Position numbers and translations under genes: made by a program | Shown here: in pieces, positions 8,498 to 17,717 of the stretch | Layout: every line of letters begins with the position of its first letter | Position numbering within the stretch: position 1 is the stretch's first letter | From: CAYOID01 sp964573115 | Lineage (GTDB): Bacteria; Desulfobacterota; Desulfovibrionia; Desulfovibrionales; Desulfothermaceae | Reading direction: 5' to 3' | Assembly (NCBI GenBank): GCA_964573115.1 | Contig: CAZNIP010000001.1 | Span: forward strand, 44,146 to 108,145 | DNA length: 64,000 bases | The notes under the pieces: model-generated | Databases searched by the model: none | The model's input: the letters and a program-made list of their open reading frames with translations, nothing else | Told to the model about the DNA's origin: nothing

Positions 8498-9466
8498 ATG
8501 GCTGAGACCCATCACCCCAGGGGCACCTCTTCCTCACACCAGGAATGGGAGGACATCCTGGAGCACGCTGCCCAGGACCATGGCCTCGGGCGGCAGAAAG
8601 TGCGTGAATGGGCCCTGGTCCTGACCGCCAGGGATGTCCTCCACGTCCTGGACCGGCAGGCTGGACGGTGGCGCATTCTTGTCCCTGCGGACAGGCTGGA
8701 TCAGGCCCTGGAGGAAATCAACCTCTATGAGCAGGAAAACAGGGACGATCTGCCGGCCGGGCCAGACGATCTCCGGATCCGGGGCGGGGCAGAACCCACG
8801 GTCTGGATCCTGTTGCTCCTGGCCGCCTTTGACAAGCTGACCAGCCTTCAGATGTCCCTCTTCGGGCACTCCCCGGTCCCCTGGAAGGGCCTGGGAAGCG
8901 TCAACGTCTGGGCCGTGAGCCAGGGGGAGTGGTGGCGTCTGCTCACCGGGCTCAGTCTGCACAGCGGGCCGAGCCATCTCTTCGGGAACCTGGTCATCGG
9001 GGCCGTCTTTCTGATCATGCTCAGCCGGGAGATGGGCTCTGGATTGGCCTGGTTCCTGGTTCTGGCTGCCGGGGCTCTGGGCAACGGGATCAATGTCCTG
9101 GTTCAGCCCCCCATGCACACCTCTCTGGGTTTTTCCACCGCTGTTTTCGGCTGTCTGGGCCTCCTGGCCGGACTGCGGGCCCTGGTGTCGAACACAGCCA
9201 GCCTGGGGCGACAGCTCCTGCCCCTGGCTGCCGGCCTGGGCTTGTTGGCCATGCTCGGAGCGGGCGGGGAAAGGACGGATCTCGGAGCCCACCTGTTCGG
9301 ATTTGCCGGAGGTGCGGTTCTGGGAATGGCCGTGGGCTGGGCCGGCCAGATCCGGGTCTGGCTCCAGGAGAGAATGGGAACAGCCCTTGGCCTGGCGGCA
9401 GCCGGACTCTTTGCTCTGGCCTGGCTCATGGCCCTGACCCAGGGCCGACTCCCTGATCACATTTGA
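8498..9466 (+). CDS. Rhomboid-family intramembrane serine protease
   Basis: About 322 residues: a soluble N-terminal domain of about 110 residues, then a rhomboid core with some six membrane segments. The HxxxN-type motif (PSHLFGNLV), the Ser region LGFSTAVFG in place of the commoner GxSGxxxG, and the catalytic His segment GAHLFGFAGGAVLG are all present, so the Ser-His dyad looks intact. The open frame starts at 8396 (TTG); I chose the ATG at 8498 because of the GGAG 7 bases upstream, and the ATG at 8450 is an alternative. A strong terminator follows. Confidence 0.78.
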   Translation: MAETHHPRGTSSSHQEWEDILEHAAQDHGLGRQKVREWALVLTARDVLHVLDRQAGRWRILVPADRLDQALEEINLYEQENRDDLPAGPDDLRIRGGAEPTVWILLLLAAFDKLTSLQMSLFGHSPVPWKGLGSVNVWAVSQGEWWRLLTGLSLHSGPSHLFGNLVIGAVFLIMLSREMGSGLAWFLVLAAGALGNGINVLVQPPMHTSLGFSTAVFGCLGLLAGLRALVSNTASLGRQLLPLAAGLGLLAMLGAGGERTDLGAHLFGFAGGAVLGMAVGWAGQIRVWLQERMGTALGLAAAGLFALAWLMALTQGRLPDHI

Positions 9467-9502
9467 GCACACAAGACATCCCAGGATACCTGTTGAAAGG
9501 AC

Positions 9503-9548
9503 AAAATAGAATCCCGGCGGGCTCAGAAGCCCGCCGGGATTCTATTTT
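9503..9548. terminator. Bidirectional intrinsic terminator between the rhomboid gene and pyk
   Basis: A 20-base perfect inverted repeat (AAAATAGAATCCCGGCGGGC and its complement) around a six-base loop. Each side ends in an A/T tract, so it can work on both strands. The last codons of pyk lie inside the right arm. Confidence 0.85.
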
Positions 9549-10963
9549 GTGTAGACCTTGATCTGGTTGGTGTGGCGTTCCTGCTGTCCGGGAGTGGGCT
9601 GGCCGGAGGTGAGGATCACCCGATCGCCGGGCTGAAAGTCGCGCGCTTCCTGGACAAAGCGTTCCACCCGGTCCAGGTGGTTGGGGATGGTGTTGTCCGA
9701 GACCCGGGGCCTGACCCCCCAGTAGAAATTGAGCAGCCTGATGGTGGTCATGTCCGGAGTCAGGGCATAGATGGGCTGGGCCGGGCGACGGCTGGACAGC
9801 AGGGTGGCCGTTGACCCGGTGGTGGAGTGGCAGACCAGGGCCACGCTCTCCGTGTTCTCGGCCAGCAGGCTGGCTGAATAGGCGAGATACTTGGCCGGGT
9901 TCTTTTCCTTTTTCGGCCGATAAGGCCCTTCCAGTCGCTCCAGAAAATAGGCTTCGGCCTCTTGAGCGATGTCTTCGATGAACTGGACCGCTTCCAGAGG
10001 GTAGCTCCCCACTGCGGTCTCTTCAGAGAGCATGACGCAGTCCGCCCCGTCGAGGATGGCGTTGGCCACATCCGTTGTTTCGGCCCTGGTGGGCAGGGGG
10101 TTCTGGCACATGGACAAGAGCATCTGGGTGGCCACGATGCACGGTTTCTGGGCGTGCCGACAGGCCCTGAGGATTCGCTTCTGAATCACCGGCAGGCTGG
10201 GGAGGGGGCACTCCAGGCCCAGATCCCCCCGGGCGACCATGATCCCGTCGGCAGCCTCGAGGATAGAGTCCAGGTCGGTGACCGCATTGGCCCGCTCCAG
10301 CTTGGCGATGATCGGGGCCCTGGCCCCGTGGTCGGCAATTTCCTGTTTGAGCTCTTCGACGTCAGCCCTGTTCTGGACAAAGGAGAGGGCAAAGCAGTCA
10401 ATGCCAATGTCCAGGCCGTGGTGCACGTTGTCCCGGTCGGTCTCTGTCATGGCCGCCAGGGGCACGCTGCGGCCGGGGAAGGTGATGCCCTTGTGCGAGG
10501 CCAGAAGGCCGGCATTTTCGGCCCTGAGCTCAAAGAGCCGCCCCTTTTCAAGGACAGAACTGACCGTGAAGCGGAGCATGCCGTCGCTCAGGGCCACGGG
10601 CATGCCCGGCTCCAGGTCCTCGAGCAGCTGGGGAAAATCCAGGGAGATGAAAGGCGGATGCGCAGCCGAGTCTCTTGTGTCCGGCAGCCCCAGGCAGACA
10701 GCCGACCCTTTGGACACGGGAACAGGGGCGGAGGGGACTTCCCCGATCCTGATCTTGGGGCCGCTCAGGTCACCCATGATGGTCAGGTGCAGATCGAGCT
10801 CCCGCTCCAGCTTCCGGATGGTGTGCACGATGGGCTGGAACTCTTCGGCTGAGGAATGGGAGAAGTTGAGGCGGAATATCCTGACCCCGTGTTCGACCAT
10901 GGCCTTCATGGTCTGGGGGTCTGTCGAGCTCGGGCCGAGGGTGGCGATGGACTTGATGCGCAT
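9542..10963 (-). CDS. pyk: Pyruvate kinase
   Basis: A 473-residue enzyme converting phosphoenolpyruvate and ADP to pyruvate and ATP, the last step of glycolysis. Family features are FRLNFSH near residue 30, GDLSGPKIRIGE near 65, the catalytic Lys region IIAKLERANA near 218 and ARGDLGLE near 243. The ATQML-SM and PTRAETTDVANAILDG signature segments follow. The usual acidic residue in ATQM(L)(E/D)SM is Leu here, and SGETA reads SEETA. It is transcribed alone, convergent with the rhomboid gene. The overall fold and active site look intact. Confidence 0.94.
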   Translation of the reverse strand: MRIKSIATLGPSSTDPQTMKAMVEHGVRIFRLNFSHSSAEEFQPIVHTIRKLERELDLHLTIMGDLSGPKIRIGEVPSAPVPVSKGSAVCLGLPDTRDSAAHPPFISLDFPQLLEDLEPGMPVALSDGMLRFTVSSVLEKGRLFELRAENAGLLASHKGITFPGRSVPLAAMTETDRDNVHHGLDIGIDCFALSFVQNRADVEELKQEIADHGARAPIIAKLERANAVTDLDSILEAADGIMVARGDLGLECPLPSLPVIQKRILRACRHAQKPCIVATQMLLSMCQNPLPTRAETTDVANAILDGADCVMLSEETAVGSYPLEAVQFIEDIAQEAEAYFLERLEGPYRPKKEKNPAKYLAYSASLLAENTESVALVCHSTTGSTATLLSSRRPAQPIYALTPDMTTIRLLNFYWGVRPRVSDNTIPNHLDRVERFVQEARDFQPGDRVILTSGQPTPGQQERHTNQIKVYTK

Positions 10964-10977
10964 GGGATCTCCCTCGT

Positions 10978-10997
10978 CAGTTTTGCCGCTGGCAAAA
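10978..10997. repeat. Intergenic palindrome upstream of pyk
   Basis: TTTTGCC-GCT-GGCAAAA with 7-base arms at 10981-10997. Same core (GCC-N3-GGC) as the other intergenic palindromes of the window. It lies 17 bases upstream of the pyk start. Confidence 0.5.
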
Positions 10998-11191
10998 CGG
11001 AATCTCCAGGGTTTTGATTGAAGAGGTTGTCACGTCCCGGATGTTCATCAAGGAGGGAGCGAAATCATGGGACGGACAGGTGACGGGCAACGCCCTGCTG
11101 TCTGGCGCAGCTGAGTGCCGGAGGCCCCTTGAAGACACTCATGGTCCTTTGCCACAAAGGCTATCGCTGCCCTGATCCTGTTGTCAACACG

Positions 11192-11224
11192 AGCTGCCCG
11201 GCACACAGAGGTTGCCGGGCAGCT
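11192..11224 (-). terminator. Hairpin at the end of the nuo operon
   Basis: AGCTGCCCGGCA and its complement form a 12-base stem with a 9-base loop, beginning 2 bases after the nuoN stop in the minus direction. There is no clear U-tract, so termination is likely but not certain. Confidence 0.6.
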
Positions 11225-11225
11225 G

Positions 11226-12695
11226 CTAGATGAGCATGAAAATGGACTGCTGGGCCAGGTTCCAGAACACGGAGGGAAAGATCCCCAGGATCAGGACCCC
11301 GGCTGCGGCCAGGGTCATGGCGATGGACATGGCGGCCGTGGACGCCGGGGTTGCAAAGCCGGGGGCCGGCTGCTGGAAGTACATGACCACAATGACCCGC
11401 AGGTAGTAGGCGATGGAGATCACGCTGTTCACGGCGCCGAGGATGACCAGCCAGATGTAGCCGGACTTGATGGCTGCAGTGAAGATGTAGAGCTTGCCCA
11501 TGAATCCCGCTGTGGGCGGGATGCCGGCCAGGGAGAGCATGAACAGGGCCATGGCCACTCCCCAGCCGGGGTGGCTGAGGCCGAAGCCGTGAAAGTCGGC
11601 CAGGGTGCAGCGCTCTTCCCCCACCCTGCCCATGAGGGCCAGGATTCCGAAAGCCCCCATGTTCATCAGGGCGTAGGCCAGAAGGTAGTAGAGGATGCCG
11701 GCCTGGGCCAGCTCGGTCCCGGACACGAACCCGATGAGCAGGTATCCGGCGTGGGCGATGCTGGAGTAGGCCAGCATGCGTTTGATGTTGTCCTGCACCA
11801 GGGCGATGACGTTGCCCACGGTCATGGTCAGGACCGCCGCCACCCAGAGGACCATGGACCAGTCCACGGGCAGGGAGGCGAAGGGGACCATGAGGACCCT
11901 GATCAGGGCCGCAAAGGCGGCAGCCTTGACGCCGGTGGCCATGAATCCGGTGATCACGGTCGGTGCGCCCTCGTAGACGTCAGGGGTCCACATGTGAAAA
12001 GGGACCATGGAGATCTTGAAGCCCAGGCCGACAACCGTGAGGAGAATGCCGGCCAGGAGGAGCCCGGAGCCGAGGACATCGGGGTTGGCCTGAATGAACC
12101 GGCTCATGGCGACGATGTCCATGGTGCCGGTGGCCCCGAACAGGAAGGCGAAACCGAAGAGCAGGAAGCTGGAGGCGAAGGCCCCGAGCAGGAAGTACTT
12201 CAGGGCGGCTTCGATGGACTGGAGGCTCTCCTTGTGGAACCCGGCCAGGACGTAAATGGAGATGGACATGAGCTCCAGGGCCACGAACAGGAGCATGAGA
12301 TGGCCGGCACCGGCCATGAAGCACATGCCGGTGGCCGAGAAGAAGAGCAGGCAGTAGTACTCCCCGCTGATGATGTTGGTGAAGAACCGCTGGTAGGCCA
12401 CCGAGACCAGGATGGTCAGGAGCAGGATCAGGCAGACCGTGAAGTTGAAAAAGGATGAGAACCCGTCCGCCAGGAGCATGCCCCTGAAAGCGCTCTCACC
12501 GGGCATCGAGACCGCAAAGATGGACACGGTGGCCGCCACCACCCCGGCCACGGAGAGCAGGGGCAGCAGGGTCGGCTTCGGCCCCTTGAGGAAGAGGTCC
12601 ACCAGCAGCACGGTCAGCCCGGAGACGATGAGGATGATCTGGGGCAGGATGACAGCGAGGTTGATGTCCGGGGGCACGAATTCAGGTCCCATCAC
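11226..12695 (-). CDS. nuoN: NADH-quinone oxidoreductase subunit N
   Basis: A 489-residue antiporter-like membrane subunit of complex I with about 14 hydrophobic helices and the conserved Lys-bearing segments of the Mrp/NuoLMN family, such as FKISMVPFHMWTPDVYEGAP and NIKRMLAYSSIAHAGY. It contributes to proton translocation. Its start overlaps the nuoM stop by 4 bases. Last gene of the 13-gene operon, followed by a hairpin. Confidence 0.94.
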   Translation of the reverse strand: MMGPEFVPPDINLAVILPQIILIVSGLTVLLVDLFLKGPKPTLLPLLSVAGVVAATVSIFAVSMPGESAFRGMLLADGFSSFFNFTVCLILLLTILVSVAYQRFFTNIISGEYYCLLFFSATGMCFMAGAGHLMLLFVALELMSISIYVLAGFHKESLQSIEAALKYFLLGAFASSFLLFGFAFLFGATGTMDIVAMSRFIQANPDVLGSGLLLAGILLTVVGLGFKISMVPFHMWTPDVYEGAPTVITGFMATGVKAAAFAALIRVLMVPFASLPVDWSMVLWVAAVLTMTVGNVIALVQDNIKRMLAYSSIAHAGYLLIGFVSGTELAQAGILYYLLAYALMNMGAFGILALMGRVGEERCTLADFHGFGLSHPGWGVAMALFMLSLAGIPPTAGFMGKLYIFTAAIKSGYIWLVILGAVNSVISIAYYLRVIVVMYFQQPAPGFATPASTAAMSIAMTLAAAGVLILGIFPSVFWNLAQQSIFMLI

Positions 12696-14284
12696 TTGTT
12701 CCCTCCAAAAGGCTTGGGCTGAACGGCCAGGGCCAGCTCGTGCTGCTCCTGAGCCTGAACTGAGGCTTCATACTGGGCAAAGCGCTGCTGGTAGGTCTTG
12801 ACCACATGTTCGACAGAAGCGTCCATCTTGCGCAGGAACAGGCCGGGAAAGATGCCCATGATGATGATCAGCACGGCGATGGGCAGCATGATGGCCGTCT
12901 CCCTGAAGGTCAGGTCCTTGAGGCCCATGTTTTCGGATTTGTCCACCGGCCCGAACATGACCCGCTGGTACATCCAGAGCATGTAGATGACCCCGAACAG
13001 GGCCCCGGAGGTGCCGATCACGGCATAGACCGGGTAGCTCTTGAAGGCTCCCAGCAGGATGAGGAATTCCCCGACAAACCCGTTGGTCCCCGGAACAGCC
13101 ACAGAGGAGAAGGTGGCGATCATCAGAAAGGTGGCGAAGACCGGCATGACCTTGGCCAGACCCCCGAAGTCGTCTATGTCCCGGGTGTGGCGGCGCTCGT
13201 AGATCATGCCCACGAGAAGGAAGAGGGCCCCTGTGGACAGCCCGTGGTTGAGCATCTGATAGATGCCGCCTTCGATGCCCTGGATGTTCAGGGCGAACAG
13301 CCCGAGCATGACGTAGCCCATGTGGCTGACACTGGAGTAGGCCACCAGCTTTTTGATGTCCTTCTGAACCCAGGAGACCAGGGCGGCATACACGATGGCC
13401 GCGGCCCCAAGGGTGGCGATGACCGGAATGTACTGATGGGCGGCATAGGGAAACAGGGGCATGGCAAAACGGATGAAGCCGTAGGTGCCCATCTTCAGGA
13501 GGATGGAGGCCAGGACCACGCTGCCGGCGGTCGGGGCCTCGACGTGGGCGTCCGGAAGCCAGGTGTGGAGAGGAAAGAGGGGCACCTTGATGGCAAAAGC
13601 CAGGAAAAAGGCTGTGCACAGCCAGAATTGGATCGAGACCGGAATGTTCAGGGTGTAGAAGTCGAACAGGTTGGTGGAAGCCAGCCCGGTGGTCTTGAGC
13701 TGGTAGAGGTAGAGGGTGATGATGGCCACGAGCATGAAGATGGAGCCCACTGCCGTGTACAGGAAGAACTTGACCGCGGAGTAGATCTTTCGCGGCCCGC
13801 CCCAGATCCCGATGAGCAGGAACATGGGAATGAGCATCAGCTCCCAGAAGACGAAGAACAGGACCAGGTCCAGGGCCAGAAAGGTCCCGATCATGGCTGT
13901 TTCCATGAGCAGGAAGCTGACGATGTACTCGGTGATCCGGCTCTGGATGTAGGTGAAGGAGCAGAGGATGCACAGGGGCAGGATGAAGGTGGTCAGCATG
14001 ACCAGCCACAGGCTGATCCCGTCCAGGCCGAGATGGTAGGAGATGCCCAGGCTTTCGATCCAGGCGGTGTGCTCCACAAACTGCATTCCCGCCATGTCCG
14101 AGGCAAAAGAGACCAGGATGGGCAGGGAGAGGACAAACTCGGCAATGGAGATCACCAGGCCCGTCCTCCAGAGCAGCTTCGTGTTCTGATTGACCAGCTT
14201 GCCCAGGATCAGGATCAGGAGGATCCCGAACAGGGGAAAGTAGGTGATCAGACTCAGGATTGGAAAGTCGAGCTGGTTCATCAA
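12692..14284 (-). CDS. nuoM: NADH-quinone oxidoreductase subunit M
   Basis: A 530-residue antiporter-like complex I subunit with about 14 membrane helices. Conserved stretches include FWELMLIPMFLLIGIWGG, the helix-7/8 region VPLFPLHTWLPDAHVEAPT and VQKDIKKLVAYSSVSHMGYV. The C-terminal tail is rich in Gln and charged residues. It sits between nuoL and nuoN with a 13-base gap upstream and a 4-base overlap downstream. Confidence 0.95.
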   Translation of the reverse strand: MMNQLDFPILSLITYFPLFGILLILILGKLVNQNTKLLWRTGLVISIAEFVLSLPILVSFASDMAGMQFVEHTAWIESLGISYHLGLDGISLWLVMLTTFILPLCILCSFTYIQSRITEYIVSFLLMETAMIGTFLALDLVLFFVFWELMLIPMFLLIGIWGGPRKIYSAVKFFLYTAVGSIFMLVAIITLYLYQLKTTGLASTNLFDFYTLNIPVSIQFWLCTAFFLAFAIKVPLFPLHTWLPDAHVEAPTAGSVVLASILLKMGTYGFIRFAMPLFPYAAHQYIPVIATLGAAAIVYAALVSWVQKDIKKLVAYSSVSHMGYVMLGLFALNIQGIEGGIYQMLNHGLSTGALFLLVGMIYERRHTRDIDDFGGLAKVMPVFATFLMIATFSSVAVPGTNGFVGEFLILLGAFKSYPVYAVIGTSGALFGVIYMLWMYQRVMFGPVDKSENMGLKDLTFRETAIMLPIAVLIIIMGIFPGLFLRKMDASVEHVVKTYQQRFAQYEASVQAQEQHELALAVQPKPFGGNK

Positions 14285-14297
14285 GGACTCCTTTCTC

Positions 14298-16289
14298 CTA
14301 TATCAGGGCGATGAACGAATAGATGATCAGGGCTAAGGATCCGACCACCAGGGAAAGGGCGTAGGCCTGGACCTGACCGGACTGGATGATGCGCAGCACG
14401 GAGCCGCTCTGGCGGAAAAAGGCGGCCACGCCGTTGACCACCCCGTCGATGATGAGCACGTCGATCCCTTTCCACAGAAAGAGGCTCAGGCCGTACAGGG
14501 GGCGGACCGCAATGATGGAGTAGAGCTCGTCCACGTACCATTTGTTCAGGAGCAGACGGTAGGCGAAAGACCATTTCTCAGCCAGCTTCCGGGGCAGATC
14601 CCGGTTTTTGACGTACATGAGATAGGCCAGACCGATGCCGGCAAAGGCGATGAGCACCGACACGGTCATGACCGCCAGCTCGGTGGCATGGGAGGCGTGA
14701 TGGGCCGCGGCATGGGACGCGCCGTGAGCTGCCGCCTGGGCATGCTCCCCGAGATGAGCTCCGGCCTGATGCCCGGGGGAGAAGACCGGTTCCAGGAAGT
14801 GCTCGATGCGGTTGCTCCCCCCGAGCAGGGCCGGAACGCCGATGAAGCCGCCGATGACCGAAAGCAGGGCCAGCACCGACATGGGCCAGGTCATGGACCG
14901 GGGGGATTCGTGGGCGTGGGCCTTGACCTCCTCCGGGGCACGGCACTCGTTGAAAAAAGTCATGAAGATGAGCCGGAACATGTAGAAGGCGGTCATGCCC
15001 GCCGCCAGGGTGCCGATGATCCACAGGGTGAGATGGCCGCTGCTGAAGGTCTTCCACAGGATCTCGTCCTTGCTGAAGAAGCCGGAGAACCCGGGGAAGC
15101 CGCAGATGGCCAGGGTCCCCAGGAGCATGGTCCAGAAGGTGACCGGGATGGCCTTGCGCATCCCTCCCATGTTGCGCATGTCCTGCTCGTTGGCCAGGGA
15201 GTGCATGACGCTGCCCGCGCCCATAAAGAGCAGGGCCTTGAAAAAGGAGTGGGTGACCACATGGAAGATCCCGGCGCTGAAGGCGCCGACCCCGAGCCCG
15301 AGGAACATGTAGCCCAGCTGGCTGACGGTGGAGTAGGCCAGGACTCGTTTGATGTCGTTCTGGGTCAGGGCGATGGTTGCGGCCAGGATGGCGGTCAGGG
15401 CTCCGATCAGGGCCACCACCTCCATGGAGAAGGGGGAAAGGATGAACAGGGAGCTGGACCTGGCCACAAAGTAGATCCCGGAGGTGACCATGGTGGCGGC
15501 GTGGATCAGGGCGCTGACCGGGGTGGGACCGGCCATGGCGTCGGGAAGCCAGACATAGAGAGGGATCTGGGCTGACTTGGCTGTGCAGCCGAGAAAGAAG
15601 AGCAGGGAGGCGGCGGTCACGATCCCGGGTTGCAGCAGGTGGACGTGCTCGAACACGTCAGTGAAGCGCAGGGACCAGACGTCGTGCTGCCCCAGCTGGG
15701 TCAGGAGCAGAAAGAGACCCACCAGAAAGGCGAAATCCCCGACCCGGTTGGTGATGAAGGCCTTCTTCCCGGCTTTGGCGTTCTCGATATCCCCGAACCA
15801 GAAGCCGATGAGCAGGTAGGAGCAGAAGCCCACGCCTTCCCAGCCCAGGAACATGAGCAGGAAGTTGTTGGCCAGGACCAGGTTGATCATGGAGAACATG
15901 AACAGGTTCAGGTAGGTGAAGTAGCGGTAGTACCTGCCTTCGGCGTGGGCCATGTAGCCGATGGAGTAGATGTGGATCAGGAACCCCACCCCGGTCACGA
16001 ACAAACACATGACCATGGACAGGGGGTCGATCTGGTAGGCCACATAGCTTTGAAATTCACCGGAGCTGATCCAGTTGAACCAGACGTATTCCGCGAACCG
16101 GTGTTCGGCGGGCAGGCTCAGGAGCTTGAAGAAGGCCGCCACGGTCAGGATGAAGGACAGCCCCACTGCGGTGCAGGCCACCCAGTGAATCAGGCTCTTG
16201 TTGAAGGTCTCAATCCGCGGTCCGATCAGGCCGTTGATCAGCACCCCGAGGAGCGGCAAGGTTGGAATCAGCCACACGAAGTCAAACAT
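14298..16289 (-). CDS. nuoL: NADH-quinone oxidoreductase subunit L
   Basis: A 663-residue complex I antiporter-like subunit with the long C-terminal lateral helix region typical of NuoL. The signature KSAQIPLYVWLPDAMAGPTP and NDIKRVLAYSTVSQLGYMFLGLG are present. An unusual feature is a His/Ala-rich loop at residues about 507-534 with eight His in 28 residues. It starts 11 bases after nuoK. Confidence 0.95.
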   Translation of the reverse strand: MFDFVWLIPTLPLLGVLINGLIGPRIETFNKSLIHWVACTAVGLSFILTVAAFFKLLSLPAEHRFAEYVWFNWISSGEFQSYVAYQIDPLSMVMCLFVTGVGFLIHIYSIGYMAHAEGRYYRYFTYLNLFMFSMINLVLANNFLLMFLGWEGVGFCSYLLIGFWFGDIENAKAGKKAFITNRVGDFAFLVGLFLLLTQLGQHDVWSLRFTDVFEHVHLLQPGIVTAASLLFFLGCTAKSAQIPLYVWLPDAMAGPTPVSALIHAATMVTSGIYFVARSSSLFILSPFSMEVVALIGALTAILAATIALTQNDIKRVLAYSTVSQLGYMFLGLGVGAFSAGIFHVVTHSFFKALLFMGAGSVMHSLANEQDMRNMGGMRKAIPVTFWTMLLGTLAICGFPGFSGFFSKDEILWKTFSSGHLTLWIIGTLAAGMTAFYMFRLIFMTFFNECRAPEEVKAHAHESPRSMTWPMSVLALLSVIGGFIGVPALLGGSNRIEHFLEPVFSPGHQAGAHLGEHAQAAAHGASHAAAHHASHATELAVMTVSVLIAFAGIGLAYLMYVKNRDLPRKLAEKWSFAYRLLLNKWYVDELYSIIAVRPLYGLSLFLWKGIDVLIIDGVVNGVAAFFRQSGSVLRIIQSGQVQAYALSLVVGSLALIIYSFIALI

Positions 16290-16300
16290 ACCCGTACCCC

Positions 16301-16606
16301 TTACCTTTTCAGCAGATTGAAGTGTTCCAGATCAATGGAGCCTGTCTTGCGGTACATGAGGAAGAAGATGGCCAGGCCGACGGCTGCCTCCGCCGCAGCC
16401 ACGGCCATGATGCACATGACCATGAACATGCCTTCCAGGGACTGATTGAGGCGGGTGAAGGTCAGAAAGGCGAGGTTGACCCCGCCGAGCATGATTTCAA
16501 TGGACATGAAGACGATGATCGCGTTTCTGCGGGTCATGGCTCCTGCAGCCCCAATGCTGAAGAGGGCCGCTGAGAGGCCGATGTACAGGCTGGGATTGGA
16601 GAGCAT
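16301..16606 (-). CDS. nuoK: NADH-quinone oxidoreductase subunit K
   Basis: A 101-residue complex I membrane subunit with three helices and the conserved glutamates in FMSIEIMLGGVNLAFL and MAVAAAEAAVGLAIF. The reading frame is open further upstream into nuoJ, but the ATG at 16606, 4 bases after the nuoJ stop, gives the usual family length and N-terminus. Confidence 0.95.
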   Translation of the reverse strand: MLSNPSLYIGLSAALFSIGAAGAMTRRNAIIVFMSIEIMLGGVNLAFLTFTRLNQSLEGMFMVMCIMAVAAAEAAVGLAIFFLMYRKTGSIDLEHFNLLKR

Positions 16607-16610
16607 GGGA

Positions 16611-17132
16611 TCACTCCTTGGACCGGGGTTGCTTGGCCAGGGCGACAGCGCCCACCACTCCGGCGGTGAGCAGGACCGAAACGAGTTCAAAGGGCAGGAG
16701 GTAGTCGGAGAAGATGGCCCTGGCCAGGATGTTGACCTCGCCGTAGGTTTCAAAGGCCTCGAGTGTGGCCGGTCCTTTCAGGCCGCTGACGACCACTCCG
16801 GCCCCGACCATGGTCAGGACAGCCACGGTCATCAGAGCGGCCAGGACCGCGCCGACTCTTTTCAGCCCGGGCAGGGAGGTCACGCCTTCCTGAAAACGGA
16901 GGTTGAGCATCATGACCGCGTAGACGATGAACATCATGATCGCACCGGCGTAGACGATGATCTGCAGGACGGCCAGGAACTGCAGATGGAGGAGGAGGAA
17001 GAGCACGGCCAGGGCCACGCAGGAGGCGATCATCCACATGGCGCTGTGGATGGCGTGCCTGGAAAAGACGACCATGAGCGAGGTCACGATGGTCACGGTG
17101 ATGCACGCGATCAAAAACAGGTCTTCAATCAT
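16611..17132 (-). CDS. nuoJ: NADH-quinone oxidoreductase subunit J
   Basis: A 173-residue complex I membrane subunit with five hydrophobic segments; the VIVYAGAIMMFIVYAVMML region is the family hallmark (helix 3). An upstream AGGAGAACG serves as ribosome-binding site. It is separated from nuoI by 56 bases that contain one of the intergenic palindromes. Confidence 0.94.
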   Translation of the reverse strand: MIEDLFLIACITVTIVTSLMVVFSRHAIHSAMWMIASCVALAVLFLLLHLQFLAVLQIIVYAGAIMMFIVYAVMMLNLRFQEGVTSLPGLKRVGAVLAALMTVAVLTMVGAGVVVSGLKGPATLEAFETYGEVNILARAIFSDYLLPFELVSVLLTAGVVGAVALAKQPRSKE

Positions 17133-17145
17133 AACGTTCTCCTGT

Positions 17146-17168
17146 CAGTTCTGCCTCTGGCACAACTG
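17146..17168. repeat. Intergenic palindrome between nuoI and nuoJ
   Basis: CAGTTCTGCC-TCT-GGCACAACTG, 10-base arms with one mismatch, followed by ATGGTTGAAG. Same family as the palindromes at 3405, 34319, 50394, 56679 and 63977. Confidence 0.6.
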
Positions 17169-17188
17169 ATGGTTGAAGCCGGCACGCG

Positions 17189-17695
17189 TCACGAGCCCAG
17201 CAGCCTGTGGAAGCGGCCCTTCTTTTCCTGAAACCAGAACTGATCGGGGTTGTCGAGCTTGGCCATGTCGAACATGAAGTCCTGGCGTTCGAAATCGATG
17301 TAGTCGTAGACCTTGGTCAGGACGATGGCCCCCCTGGGGCAGACTTCCTGGCAGTAGCCGCAGAAGATGCACCGCAGCTCGTCCACCTCGAAGGTCACGG
17401 GGTATCTGATCCCGCCCTCGTCCTCATACGGGGTCAGGGTGATGGCCGCGGCCGGGCAGACAGAGGCGCACAGGCCGCAGGCCACGCATTTGAGCTGGCC
17501 CTGCTCGTCCTTGACCAGCTTGTGCAGGCCTCTCCAGCGTTCAGAGACCTCCCTGCGCTGGTCCGGATATTCGATGGTCAGCTTCTTGGTGAAGAAGTTC
17601 TTCAGGGTGTACTGCAGCCCCTTCAGAAGCGGAGTCACGTAGCTGTCGCCCTTTCTCCGCCGTCTGCTGATGTGGATGATGTCCTGTTCTTTCAT
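17189..17695 (-). CDS. nuoI: NADH-quinone oxidoreductase subunit I
   Basis: A 168-residue iron-sulfur subunit carrying clusters N6a and N6b. Two full 4Fe-4S motifs are visible: CVACGLCASVCP (about residues 70-81) and CIFCGYCQEVCP (about 114-125). They pass electrons from NuoG to NuoB. The start is an ATG with AGGA upstream, 22 bases after nuoH. Confidence 0.95.
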   Translation of the reverse strand: MKEQDIIHISRRRRKGDSYVTPLLKGLQYTLKNFFTKKLTIEYPDQRREVSERWRGLHKLVKDEQGQLKCVACGLCASVCPAAAITLTPYEDEGGIRYPVTFEVDELRCIFCGYCQEVCPRGAIVLTKVYDYIDFERQDFMFDMAKLDNPDQFWFQEKKGRFHRLLGS

Positions 17696-17717
17696 GGAAA
17701 GTCCTGCTTTGCTGTGG

